In this document: positions 46,680-58,700 of the stretch, piece by piece
Layout: the number at the start of each line of letters is the position of its first letter
Position numbering within the stretch: position 1 is the first letter of the stretch
DNA from: Typhlomys cinereus
Lineage: Eukaryota > Chordata > Mammalia > Rodentia > Platacanthomyidae
Reading direction: 5' to 3'
DNA length: 64,000 nt
Assembly: GCA_023101885.1 (NCBI GenBank)
Contig: JALPQD010000512.1
Coordinates: 1,283,772 to 1,347,771, forward strand
Notes under the pieces: model-generated
The model's database searches: none
The model's input: only the letters and a program-made list of their open reading frames with translations
What the model was told of the DNA's origin: nothing
Program-made: the position numbers and the translations under genes

Positions 46680-47800
46680 TGTGTCACTGGGCCGGTTCCG
46701 GGGTCGTGGGGTGGAGGTCCGCGGTCCTGTGCGCGCCGGCCGCTGAGGAAGGGGCTTTTCCTGCGCAGGTCCGCGGCCGCCTGCTGCGGCCTGGGTTGTG
46801 CCTCGCGCCTGGCTAAGGGAATCCGCGGAGCCTGACCGCTCTGCAGGTGGGATGGCCGCGGGCCTGAATTCTTGCTCGTGGTCATTGATGCTACGGGGTG
46901 CCATTTGCAGCATGGAGTTGGGAGTTGGGGGCCATCCAAGACTACCTCTGGATCTCGACTGTCCCTGCCCTACTAGCCTGTGCCTCCACGCTGGACAGCC
47001 CTCCTGAGCCTCTCACCTAGGTCTGGCTGGCCCCTGGGGCTGGGCGTGGCCCTGCTCTGCGGAGCCGCCCCGCCCATCCTGCTGGCCTGCCTCAGTGGAG
47101 GCGCTAGAGTTCGGGGCTTGCCCGAGGTCCACCCTGCTTGCTGTGCCTTCTGTCCAGCCACTTGGCTTGGAAACCAACCCAGTTTCCAAAGTCGCGATGT
47201 ATTATTGTGGGACTTGTGGGGTGCAGGTGTAACAGCATTGGGGGGGCGCTGGACGTACAAAGCCTGGCGAGCTGACGGCCTGGAGCCGAACCCTCCGTGT
47301 GTCCCTGCCGTAGGGTCCCTTCCCGGGCGCGCACCGAGAGCCTCGGATCGCAGGAGCAGCCGCGCCGGCGAGCAGCCGCAGTCCAGCGGGGTCCTCCCGG
47401 CCGCTGGCCACACGGCAGGGAAAGGAGGGGGCCTTGGCGCGCAGGGCGGTGTCGCGCAGGCCCCGCCTCGCCCGCCTGCGCAGCCATTGGTTCCGAGCGC
47501 GGCGACTCGCGGGCGGAGCAGGAAGGAAACCGCTCCCGAGCGGCGGAGGTCCCGGCCGTGCAGCTGCCTCTCCTCGCACCTCCTCCGTGTCTGCACGTCC
47601 CCTGCCTGCAGCATGAGCGGCCTGCGCGTCTACAGCACGTCGGTCACCGGCTCTCGAGAAGTAAGTGCGCGCCGGGGCGGGCGCGGGGGCACAGCGGGGC
47701 GGCTCCATGCTCCACTGGGCGCCGGACCCGCCCCCACGGCGGAGGCGGGCGAGGTGGCGGGGAATGGCCTTCCCGTCGGGGGCGCGGCCGCCGCCTGAGC
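46680..47800 (+). promoter_or_regulatory. Sh3bgrl3: CpG island and promoter of Sh3bgrl3
   Basis: A GC- and CpG-rich block begins about 230 bases after the Cep85 poly(A) signal and runs through the first coding exon. An inverted CCAAT box (GCCATTGGTT) at 47483-47492 lies about 125 bases 5' of the start codon, with GC-rich boxes around it. No TATA box is seen. Long reading frames on both strands here are compositional. Confidence 0.75.
47613..47660 (+). CDS. Sh3bgrl3: Sh3bgrl3 exon 1
   Basis: The ATG in CAGCATGAGC opens 16 codons ending GSRE. The donor is GAGAA|GTAAGT. Confidence 0.96.
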
Positions 47801-48501
47801 CCCTTCCTCGGGCATACCCGCGTCAAGGCAGCCCAGAACGAGCTGCCCGTCCCCATCCTCCATCACGGAACCCCCACCCTCTGCCCTCCTTGACTGCGTC
47901 CGCATCCCGCCGTTCTCTTCCTCTGCTGTGTAGTGTGGGAGGGTATTTCCCCAGCAGGGCCTATTCCCCGCTGCGCTCCAGCCTCCCACTTCCCTTTCTT
48001 CCGACTCCCTCCCCAGAAAGTGGTTCCTCTCCCATCCTTGCACCCCTGCCAGCTGCTAGTGCAGAACCCTCCCCTAGAACGAGCAGCCTGATACTAGCCC
48101 AGAGTTCCCTTCGAAGTATTGCAGCCGCCCCTCACCCTCTGCTCCCAGATCAAATCCCAGCAGAGCGAGGTGACCCGCATCCTGGACGGGAAGCGAATCC
48201 AATACCAGCTAGTGGACATCTCCCAGGACAACGCCCTGCGGGATGAGATGCGAGCCTTGGCAGGCAACCCCAAGGCCACTCCACCCCAGATTGTCAACGG
48301 GGACCAGTACTGTGGGGTATGAGCTCTGGGGGACTGGGGGCGGGGAGAGCAGTGTTGGAGGATGACAGCCAGGTCAGACCTGGACAGGGTCTGGGGCCTC
48401 CTGCCCTGCACTCAGGTGACCACCCCCTCCCTCAGGACTATGAGCTCTTCGTGGAAGCTGTGGAACAGAACACACTGCAGGAGTTCCTGAAGCTGGCCTG
48501 A
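47613..48501 (+). CDS. Sh3bgrl3: Sh3bgrl3, SH3-binding glutamate-rich-like protein 3 (three exons)
   Basis: Exons 47613-47660, 48149-48316 and 48436-48501 join in phase 0 to 93 residues, the expected family length. The protein starts MSGLRVYSTSVTGSRE and contains EVTRILDGKRIQYQLVDIS, the cis-proline-type loop ATPPQIVNGD, and ends LQEFLKLA. It has the glutaredoxin/thioredoxin fold but no CXXC pair: the usual site is STSVTGS, so redox catalysis is not expected. It is a small, widely expressed cytosolic/nuclear protein, reported to modulate glutaredoxin-type and signalling processes. Codon use is GC-rich, as expected next to a CpG island. No defect is seen. Confidence 0.97.
48149..48316 (+). CDS. 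Sh3bgrl3: Sh3bgrl3 exon 2
   Basis: The acceptor is CTGCTCCCAG and the donor TGTGGG|GTATGA. It encodes 56 codons from IKSQQSE to GDQYCG, the core of the fold. Confidence 0.96.
48436..48501 (+). CDS. Sh3bgrl3: Sh3bgrl3 exon 3
   Basis: The acceptor is CTCCCTCAG. It encodes DYELFVEAVEQNTLQEF and LKLA, then TGA at 48499-48501. Confidence 0.96.
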   Translation, partial: DYELFVEAVEQNTLQEFLKLA

Positions 48502-48859
48502 GCCCAGCCGACACCGCCCCCACAGACTCGGACCACATTCCCTCTAGACCCCACTGGGCCGGGAAAGACCTTGTGACCAACTCTCTGTAATTCCTGATTG
48601 TGGATTCCCTTGCCCCCAAGGGCCCAAACCCAGACTCTTCTCTCCTCTTCCGTAACCTCCCCCCTCCATCCAAAAGCAACATTCCTGACTCCCTAACTGA
48701 TCTCAGAAATTGTCTTAAGCGGAGTCCCAAGGTTGGCTATCCCCAGCCTGGCACCTCCTCGCCTGGCACTGGCTAACCGGTTGGCACTTCTCTTGGTTCC
48801 AACAGCCACAGTTCTGCCAAAGGCCCCGCAGTCCCCTTCCTGGGAGTATTTCAGAGACA

Positions 48860-48865
48860 ATTAAA
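48860..48865 (+). terminator. Sh3bgrl3: Sh3bgrl3 poly(A) signal ATTAAA
   Basis: ATTAAA lies about 360 bases after the stop and is followed within 30 bases by GT-rich sequence (CCTGTGTGTAGTTGTG), the usual downstream element. Confidence 0.8.
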
Positions 48866-48889
48866 GACTCATTCCACTGGTCCTGTGTG

Positions 48890-49510
48890 TAGTTGTGACG
48901 TGGTATTTGGAGTGCCCACGTGGGGAAGGCTCATGGTTTTGATTGCTAAAGCTGTGTAGGTTCTGTCACCTCTGCGCATGACTCACACGTTGGGCTCTAG
49001 CATCACATGGCCATGGTGGACACACGGTTTCTGGCACCCCCACCCTCTTGTTCCCATGCACGGCTGGTATTCTTTTGCATGCCTAGCAATCAAGGGTCTG
49101 TCTCCTGTGTTAGCAGCCTGGCGCAGTGTAGGTGTGCTGTGGGGGTGGGTGCGCAGCTAGTTCTTTCAGGCTAAGGGCATGGGGGAAGTTGTGACAGAGG
49201 CTTTGTACAGAGTTGTTTCGTGCAAGTGTCCCCATGAGCATGTGTGCCTATCTGGCTGTCTGCACACTGTTCCAGTTAAGGTGGAGAATGTGTCCAACCC
49301 GGATGGGACTGGTCACTCCCTTCTGAGGATGCCTCCTCCACAGGAGCCACTTAGCAGGACTTGGAGGGAAAGGAACCTAGAGGACAAAGACCCAGCAGCT
49401 ATGTCCCTGCCGCCAGCTGGGGCTCCAGTTACTAAGGGGAGTGTCAGTACCGCCCCCTCCCTCTCCCATCTGGGCCTCAGCCTTCATCTTCAGACAGTCC
49501 TGCCAAGAGC
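48890..49510. other. short gap between convergent Sh3bgrl3 and Ubxn11
   Basis: The two genes end tail to tail about 0.65 kb apart. I see no repeat, exon or RNA gene in the gap. Confidence 0.5.
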
Positions 49511-49531
49511 TCCTGGTGTCAGGGGCGGCGC

Positions 49532-49537
49532 TTTATT
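49532..49537 (-). terminator. Ubxn11: Ubxn11 poly(A) signal overlapping the stop codon
   Basis: On the - strand the end reads CCT GAA TAA AGC, so AATAAA (49537-49532) contains the stop codon TAA. No other close canonical hexamer is apparent just downstream. If used, the 3' UTR is only about 10-30 bases. Confidence 0.65.
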
Positions 49538-49731
49538 CAGGGCCCAGGCCTGGGCTGGATGTGGGGTCAGGGCCTGAAACAAAGTCAGGGTTGGGCAGAG
49601 GGACCCTTCGTGCCCGCAGCAGCAGTGTGGCATTGGGCACCAGGCCTGCAGCCTGCAGTGTGAGCGCATCATCCTGGTACACCATGGGCGGGAAGGTGCT
49701 GAAGATCTCAAAGGTGGCAGCGTCCATGTCC
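49533..49731 (-). CDS. Ubxn11: Ubxn11 last exon (UBX end and C-terminus)
   Basis: The acceptor is GACACCCAG, chosen because it restores the family AR-x-MDA junction. It encodes DMDAATFEIFSTFPPMVYQ to NATLLLRAR, then a 23-residue tail ending GLGPE. TAA occupies 49535-49533. Confidence 0.93.
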
Positions 49732-52700
49732 CTGGGTGTCCGGCGGAGTACATCAGGCCGGGTCACCAGGCCACCAGCCAGAGCCTCCTTTCAGCCCCCA
49801 GCCCTGCCCTGTGCCCACCTGGCCTGCGCTAGGCGTTCGCGCACATCACCGACAGTATCCTCAGGTCGCATCATCAGCAGAAAGGCTTGCTCCCCGTTCT
49901 CAGACTTGATGCGCAGCATGGAGAGTGGAGGCGCCGGGGTGCCAGGGGACTCCTGGCTCCTGTAAGCCCAGAGGCCCTGAGCACCACGTGGGGCCACCCC
50001 CCTCCCCCCCACCCTCGCCACCCCATCCTGCCCTTACCTCCACCGCTCCAATGCCAAGGCAGGTGTCTCCACTATGATCTCCTGGATCCGGCCAGGCAGC
50101 GGACAGCAGTTCTGGAAGGCAGCCGTGGAGAGCGGATAGGGCTCTGGGCCTTCCTGAGTCACCCCACCCTTGTGGGGCCTGGCCTGCCCTCGAGCAGGGA
50201 CGGTGAGACCAGTGAAGGCCAGAGGTGTGTGTGGAAACAGGCCCGAGGGACGGTGGGCGTTTAGAGACTTGGCAATATCATCTCTCCAGCCCAACCAACT
50301 GGGGAGACAAGCCCACCAAATGGCCAAGCTGGGGTGCCTAGCCCACTCTGGGGTCAGGAGTGACCTCCCTCCCCTCTCCTGGGAGGAAAGCCCCAGGGCT
50401 GGGACTGAAGGCTGAATAGCAGTCCTCCGACATGGACGCTGCGGAGCTGCTCCCTGCAGCAGGAGCGAAGCCCCTGAGGTCAAGGGCCTGAAGGAGGCGA
50501 CGCGCCTGGGATGTTGCCAGCAGTTCACAGCTGAAGCCGGGACCCAGAGGCCAGCGGCGCGAGAGTGGCGCCGGGCCCTTGGGTGGGGTGACTTTTCTCT
50601 GGACAGTTTCAACAGAGGAGGCTGCCAGCGAGCATGGCTAGCTGTTACAGGAGCCGAGGTGGAGGCCAACACCAGGGGGCTGTCTCTGGGAGACACTAGA
50701 GTAGGGTGGGGGCTCAGGAGCAAACAGATGGGCCCCGCAGGAAACTTAACACGGAGTTGAGGGCAGCACTGCGGTCCTGAGAAACAGAGGTTTGGCACTT
50801 TCTCAGGTGGAGACTTGGAAAGATCAGGAAGTTGGTGCACGCTGGGCGCCAGGGACATGTGAGAGGCCTGCGGGACAGCTACCAAGGGGCACCCTGACTG
50901 TTCCTCAGGGGCACGACTGGGCCCAGGGCTCCCCCCCCCAAGGTGCGGTCAACCTAGCTACCCTGTGGGAGCCGGCAACGGCCTTCACCAGCTCCATGGA
51001 GAAAAATGATTACAGCCAGGGGTCTGCTGGCCATCCTGGCCTTCGCCCAGGGTCCCCATGCCTGAGCTGCCTGGAACACCCCAATAGGCTAACCCAGGGT
51101 TGGTGTGATCAAGTCCCCTGGAGAAGCCTGGGAAGTTAGGGCTGGCCTCACCTGCAAGGTGTCCCTGATGGGACCCCGGATGTCAATCACCTCGCCTTGT
51201 CGGATTACACACTTGGGAAGCCTGTTCAGAAATTTCTCAGGAGTCAACCTGGAGCCTGTGGGGAGGGCATTGGGAGCTTTGGCCCGGGAGGGACTGGGAT
51301 GCCAGCAGAGACCACCTGGAGTTATTCTGCAGAAAACTCCAGAACCCCCCCCACCTCCCCAGCAACCAGCCCTGGGAGCAGCATACCTGAAGGCTCCTCC
51401 ATCCTGTCCATGACCTTGCGTATTTTCTTGCTGCCCACCACACGACCCTCACCTGGGAATGGGCCTGGCCCATCTTCCGGGAAGACCTGGTTACGCAGGT
51501 CGCTCACCTGGAAGGAGGGAAGGGCAACAGCAGCAAGCCCAGCTCTAAAGCCTTGGGCTCACCCCCATCCCCCCTCTGCCCAGGGACCCCAAGAACAGGT
51601 CCTCAGGATGGTCCATGGCGATCCTCACTTTACAGATAAAGAAGTGAACCCCGGGAGAGAGAACCGCAGCTCATGCTCTGCCTCTGGGAAGCTGGGCGCC
51701 GTCTGCAGCACAGACCCCACCAGACACATCATTTTACATGTCACCACTTGTCCTGTCTTCACACCAGTCATGACTCACACCGCCCTCTCCGTCATGGCGG
51801 CACACCCTCGCTGTGGAGATAACCCGCCACCGTCTGCAGCCTCCTGCCTTGCGGTGACACCCTCTTGCTTAGCCCCGGCCACAGGTCAGCTCAGCTTCCT
51901 GGCAGTCCGGCCAGTACTCGCTTCTTTTCAGTGTTTGGCTCACAAGCCTGCCTTTTGCTCCAAGCCACATGGCTTCAGGCGCCTCTGGGGAAAACCACAC
52001 CTCTAGGACCCCAAGTTGGCAAAGTGTCACGAATGCCCAGGACTTGCAAAGCCCAAGCCTATGCCTTCAAGATGCCAGCAGAGGGCGCTGCCCGTTGCTC
52101 GGCCTGGAGACCCCCTTGACTGCCCAGTCTCTGACCACTTCCTCATTCCCGTCCTGGCCAGCCTCAGGCAGTCTCCTGCTGCCGGGCACACAGCTGTGTG
52201 CCCTGAGTGCAGGCAGTGGCCTGCGCTTGGAGAAGCTGTTTTATGCCCATTGTCTTCCAAGACTTCACAGGGGAAGGGTGGGTTGAGGAGCAGCCCATCC
52301 ATTACCTTAAAGGGCACTCCGTCAGGGTACAGCCGCTGGAGCTCTGAGGGGAAGAAGCCATCCAGAATGTCCCGCAGGCAGCGCTGCAGCAGGGAATGAT
52401 GGGGGAGGCTCCTGGAGTCGCACGATGCCATGTTATAATAAACCAGCTGTTTGGATGGCGGGCCCTGGGCCCTGGCTTGCCAGTGCCTCACCCTCTAGAA
52501 GTATTTAGAATCCCAGAACTTGGGAAGGTGGAGGCTGGGTGCTCTGGGGCTGGGTACCCTCCGAGGGCAAGCTAGGCTGGGGTGAGCTGGCTCCTCAAGC
52601 AGTAGAGAGGCAGAGACAGAGCCCTCCTCCCCTCCCCCCATGGCTCCTACCTGGGTGGAAGGGTCATGGAAGGGCTGGAAGGGCCCGTCGAACATCATGA

Positions 52701-55700
52701 TACCGTTGCGGTACAGCTTCAGTGGGATGGGCTCCAGGGTGCGGAACTGGGCCCCACCAGGCACCGGTGTCACTTGTGGTTCACCCTCTACCACCAGCTC
52801 ACTGAGATCCTTCAGGCTGGCCAGCAGCCTGTCAAAGTCAATCTCAGGGGGCACAATAGAATCCCCTAGTAAAGAGGAGAGATGCCCATGAGCCGGGGAA
52901 AAGGCTAAAGTGCACTAGCTGACAGCAGTGTTGTTCGATGGGCATTACTTGGTCTCTTTGAGATGGTCTCATGTAGCCCAGGCTGTCCTCAAACAAGCTA
53001 CATCGTTGGGTTGACCTTAAGCTCCTGATCCTCCCACCTCTACCTCGCCGGTGCTGGGATTATGTGACTACACTGCCGTGCTGTGCTGGGCGCTTACTTT
53101 GGGACAGGGATTTAACATCCCTGCCACCTACCTTCTCTTAAGGACTCTACATAGCGAGGGGTATAGACCTCCGTTTTTCATATTTGAAAACGGGCTGAAG
53201 GAGTTCAACGCTTGCTTGGCAGTGTGAAGTAGTAAGGGAAGCTTGAGCTTGTCTGTCATGTGCTGGGCTGGCAGGATTCCTGGTCACTTCTACCCGTGTG
53301 ACTTTACCAGGTCATTGAATGCTCCCTAATGTCATGCTGCCCTTGAGCAGAATGGTAGTCGGTAGCTAGAAGGTTCCCAGGAAATAACCATGTATGGCTT
53401 GTATCAGTTCCTGCATGCATGGGGCCCTTAGGGCCGCCCCGAGGTTGGAAGGCGGGGCTGTTTACTCCACATCGCACAAGAGGAAACAGGCCCAGAGAGA
53501 TGGAAATGACCCACCCCACCCGGGGCCACCTGACCAGTTAGAGGACTTGAGTGTCTATCCCCCCCCCCAGCTACATCATGGGGTGGGGACACATGACTGT
53601 TAGGGAAGATGCCTGACAGGGCAAATGTGGGGGCACCTATTTCTTGGTCACAGACCTTTCTGAGGAGCTCTGGAAGCTCCTCTCCCCTGAGAACTGCGGC
53701 ACATACAGCTGTGTGCAGGCTCCAGGGGATGAAGGTGGGGTGAGGCAGGACCAGAGAAGAAATGATAGAAGGCGAAAGGACACTGGTTGGGGACAGGCCT
53801 GTTGTGCTTTGAAGGGTCTCGTGTCCCCCAAAGTGTGTAGGCCTCCAGTACGCTGAAAGCGGTTTTCACCGGGACGGCCCGGCTGTGGCAGGATGTGGGT
53901 CGGAACTCTAGAGAACCAACCCCTCTCCCCGCTGTGGCACTGCAGATGCAGGGGCTATGTTTCCTGTTGCCTTTACAGCTGCTCAAACAGTGAGCCCTGG
54001 CTGGCCTTCCTCTCTCCTGACATGGGTTCCTATCAGAGGGGTACGCCTGCCCATCCCTCCTCCTTTGGGTTCCCCAGAGTCTGCGATTCCAGGAAAAACA
54101 GAGTAGCTATGTGCGCCACCATACCCTGTTTACGGGACAGTGCAGATGAAACCCAGGCCTCAGGCACGTAGAGACGCACTCTGCATCTCCAGCCCACAGA
54201 TGATATTGACTTCCCATAGCGACCACGGTAGCAACCAATCGGTAAATGTAGAAAGAACACCAGAAACTCTCTTGTAAGGCCAGCCCCACACCACTTCCTA
54301 CAGCTGAGGAAAGAGGGACCGACGGAGAAAGGTCTGGCTTAGGCCAGGCAGACCTCACGCTGCCTGTGGGGCTGAGACCCAGGGTGGAGAGCAAAGGACA
54401 GAAACAGGTAGGCGCCCAGGCAGGGTCCCGAGAAACGGCACTGGTAACACAGCTTTGCTTCCAACACTGGGCCTGGACCGGGGAATTAGATCAGTGACAG
54501 AGCATTTGTATGCAAAAGAGGGGGGGGGGTGGCGAGCGTGCAGGGAAGGAAGAGGGGGAAAAGTTTTCTGCTTAGAAACCTTGCCTAGCTAGACAAGCCA
54601 GGTAGGTGGGGAGAGCGGGGAGGTCACTGGGTACAATGAAGAGGGGGGAACCCAGGAAGAAAGAATCACAGCTCTGAGGAAACTGTGACTAAGAGGGTAA
54701 GACAGGAAGAGCCCGAGGTAGACACCTCGCTGCAGAGTTGGGAGAATGAGCAGTAGCCCCCATACAGAAGCGCTACTGTGCATCAGGAGAGAGGTGCAGT
54801 GGGGAGCCCCACACACAGGGGAGGCTGAAGACCCCGGCTAGTCCTAGTTCTAGCTCAAGCTGGTGGCAGGACTGGGGTGACATTTCTTTTGGTGGAGGCG
54901 CAGCTGTCCTTTCCGGGAGACGGACAGGTTAGAACCTTGACCAGCCCACAAGTTCCGGCATCTGTCCTACTACGGCTCCCACTTTACAGACGGGAACCCA
55001 GATCCTTAGAGATGTTATGCCCCGGACCACACGAGCCTTGCGGGTGACCCAGCCTCAGCCTCCAGAAACCACAAGCTGCTGCTCCTCCAAGTTCATTTCT
55101 AGGGGGGTCACAGCGCTGGGGGATCACCTCTGAAGCCTCATTCCTTTTTTTTTTCTTTTTTGAGACACTGTGTCACGCGCCCAGGTTGGCCTTGAACTGC
55201 ATCTCACTCTTGAACTCCTGACCTTTCTGCCACCTGCTGGGGTTACAGGTGAGTGCCCACCATACCTCTTGCTCACAGATGGTACTGCAAACCGTAGCCT
55301 CCGGCTGGGAGATGGTCTGGCGGGTTAGGGATCTGTTTGAAAACCTGTTACAAACCTGATGGCCGGCATTATCCCTAGAACTCACTCGGTGGAAGCTGTC
55401 CTCCGACCTCCACACCTACCTGTGCCTTCTTGCTTGCAAATAAAACAGAACTACAGGACGGTGGGGCCTGCAGATGGCTCCACGGATAAAGGCACTTTTC
55501 ACCAAGCCCGACAACTTGAATTGATTCCCAGAACCCACATGGTGAAGACTTCTGTGGGCTGTGTTCTGACTTTGTCATGCACACCCACACACGTACACAC
55601 AAGAGTGGACGAATGAGTGAATGAATATGGGATGTTTGGGATGCATTAAAAAAAAAAAAAAAGACAATTAGGACTGGGGATGTGGTCCAGCTGGTAACAT

Positions 55701-58700
55701 GTGTGTCTAGCATGCACCAGACCCCGATTTCGATCCCCAGCAGCACATAAGAAAATCAGGTACAGTGGCTCACATCAGTAATCCCAGAATGTGGGAGGTG
55801 GAGACCAAAAGATGCAAAGTGCAAGATCATCCTCAACTATACGAGTTGCACATAAGCACACACACGTGCGCGTGCACACACACACACACACACACACACG
55901 CAGAGATAGGACTGGGGGTGCAAATCATCCTACTTTTGAAAGCCCGTGACTGGGAGCAGGAAGGCTGCAGGTCAAGCCTGGGCTCTTGGCCAGGCCTCCT
56001 CGGGCCTCCCTCAGCACGCTTGTCTCTGGCCACCACCTCTGTGGTCCAGAGGGTCACCCCTGAGGCGGCCACTCCTAGCATTGTGGCCATGGGCAAGGGG
56101 ACTTCTCTGACTTCAGCTTCCTCCTCTGTAGAACGAGGCCGGTCCCCATCTCAGAGGGCTGCCGAGGCACAAAGGAAGTATCTGGCACAGAGTGGCTACT
56201 GGTGTCACGCCCAGTACCCGGCTGCACTGCCCCTACCAATGCTGAGAACCATGCCAGCGACCCTCTCCCCTTCTGGCTGGGTTTCCGCGTCCGTGCACTC
56301 CCTTGGCCCTTGTCGCGGGCTCTTGTCAAGGGTTTGCGCACACGTGCCTTTCAATTGCTCTTGGTGCTCCCTGAACTCAGGCTGGAGCGCTGAGTCCCCC
56401 CCCACCTGGCTCGGCCTGGGTGCTCCAGAAGTACGTACTGACCCACCTGACGCCAGCCCACTAGCACCCTAGGGCTGGGGCACTGGCGTTCTGCTGGCTT
56501 CTGCCAATCACATCAACACACTCACCCAGAGTCCAGCCGGGGTGCTTGCCACACGGACCATGGCACGTGTTAACTGCCCTGTGCGGCTGCAGGGCCCCCA
56601 GAAGGGCCAGACTCTGTCACTGTAGGGTGGGGGCCCCTGCGGACTCTCTGAAAAATCAAGCTCAGACCAGCATGGCGCCAGCCTGCGCTGCCTGGCCTCT
56701 CTCAGGCGCGCTGCCTGTTCTTCTTGAAACAGGAAGCATCACTGCAAGACAGGCCCACTCTGGACACTTCTTCCACGCAGTTCTGTTCCCCAGAGATGCC
56801 CGGGCAGCACGAGGCTCGGAGAGCACGTCCAGTGCAAGAACACCCGTGACCGTGGCAGGCTGGGCCCGGAGCTCTGCAGCTGCTCCTGTACCTCACTCTG
56901 GCCCCAGCCTCAAGCTCAGCCTGCCCCATGGCAACTTCATCCCGCACACACCCCCAACACGCGGATAGTGCAGGTTTCAGTATACTAGACCCCACGGCCC
57001 ACCATGAGCAGACCCTCATGATCTGCCCATGTGCCACGTACAGCGCTGGGTGTGCCGGGCACAACAGCCAAGTGATGGCACGGCACCAGCGGAGGAAAGA
57101 ATGGGTTCAGATTCTGTGGTCTGCCCTTCCAAAATGTTGTGATCCTTCAGAGAACCTGCAGGGGCCTTTGACCCCTTCATGCAAGCCGGTGGGCCTTCCT
57201 GTGAGGTGTTGGCCCAGCTCCGGGGCCACCCGGGTGGGTTTCCGTGGGGATTCGCTGGAGGAGTTCGGAATGCGCTGAATGCCAGGGGATGGGACGAGGA
57301 GCACGCCGCAGTGGCGCGAGGCCTTGAGATGGAGCGAGGGTGGGGACGAGGAGGTGAGGTCTCGGCCAGGGCGAGTCAGTGAGGACATGTCCTCCCGGCC
57401 CAGCAGCGTCAGAGACCTAGAGACGGGGGCTGGAAGAGAGCTGGGCGCATGGAGAACGAGGAACTTGAGCCCGGCGATGCGCTCAGCCTCCAGGCTCCAC
57501 ATCTGCCATGTCTTATGACCAGGGCACGACTGCCCTTTCATGTGCTCCTCATACCCTGAAGCGCTTGGCACTGCCAGCTCAGCTATGATCAGTATCCTGG
57601 CCAGAGGTGGGGAGCCAGCCTGGGGCTCATGCCCTGGCCAGGCTTCCTCTCTACTGGGCCCTTTCATGGGAGCAACTTGTCCTCCTCCCTGAAAGGCCAA
57701 ATTCCCTGGTCTCCAGAACATTCTAACCACCCTGTCTGACCAATACACATGCACTGGTTCACCTGCTCACGGCCACTTGTCAGACCCCATAGGAGTGGAT
57801 CTGACAGAGGGGTAGGCAGGAAAATGAGTCAGAAAACCAGGACAGCGAGAAGCCAAGCTGGGAACCAAGGACAGAAGCTGGTTCTTGAGACAACAGGGAG
57901 TTCCCAGGAGAGAGAAAAAAGAGTTAGGCATGGAAAGCAGGTTCTCATCTGGCAGGAAGATGTCAAACCAACCCCCCTCCTCCCGCCCCCTTACACACAA
58001 AGCAAAGGAGAAGGGCGTGATGGGTTATGGCCCAGGAGTTCCAGGATGGAAGACAGTGAGTTGCACTGGTTGCTTTGGCTGGGGCAAAACCATGGCTTCA
58101 TACAGTAGATGCTGCTTTCTGGATAGAGGTAGGAGGGAGATGTGCGTAGGCAGGCCTGGAACCTCGGCCTAAAAGAAGCCGGCGGCCTCTCTCAGGCAGG
58201 AGGAAAGCTGAGCCCTGCCGTGCCCAGGTGCAGCGCAGGTGGGCCACCAACCTCCTCGGGCATTCTCAGTGCACCACAGTGGCCTGCTGGGGCCTCACCT
58301 CGCAACCAGGTCTTGAGTCCCTGGAGAACTGTGGTCATGGTAACACACCTCAAGGTCTCATCCCACCTTCCAGCATGTCCTGGGGCCCACAGCTCCCCAC
58401 CAGCTGTGCTCCCTGGACCATCTTGACTCCTCCTGCTCCCCCACCGACAATCTGCAATGTAGTGGACCCCACTTTCCAACTCTCCCTGTTCTTCCTCTCG
58501 CCCTCCCCAGAGCAGGAAAACAAGCCAGAACACCAGTTTATGCTGAGCATTCCCTCATCTTCCCAGGGGGGCTACCAGCCCCTCCTAAAGTCTTCAGACT
58601 CTGCCTTGACTACCCATCTGCAAAAGGAAATGAGCTCTGATCCATGCCCAGGCTGCTTGTGACAACACTCCAAAAACTATAAATTGTACAAACAGAAAAT

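Noticed and set aside
46493..48246. Open frames of 120-270 codons around the Sh3bgrl3 promoter
   Set aside because: Same compositional cause; only the short frame starting at 47613 joins to recognisable downstream exons.
50034..50885. A 283-codon - strand frame over a Ubxn11 exon
   Set aside because: Only its last 25 codons (50038-50111) match Ubxn11 and are preceded by a good acceptor; the rest is intron read-through.
55765..58662. Several frames above 100 codons in the 7-kb Ubxn11 intron
   Set aside because: No domain, no family resemblance, no phase-consistent splice partners, and GC-rich background. I see no separate gene.
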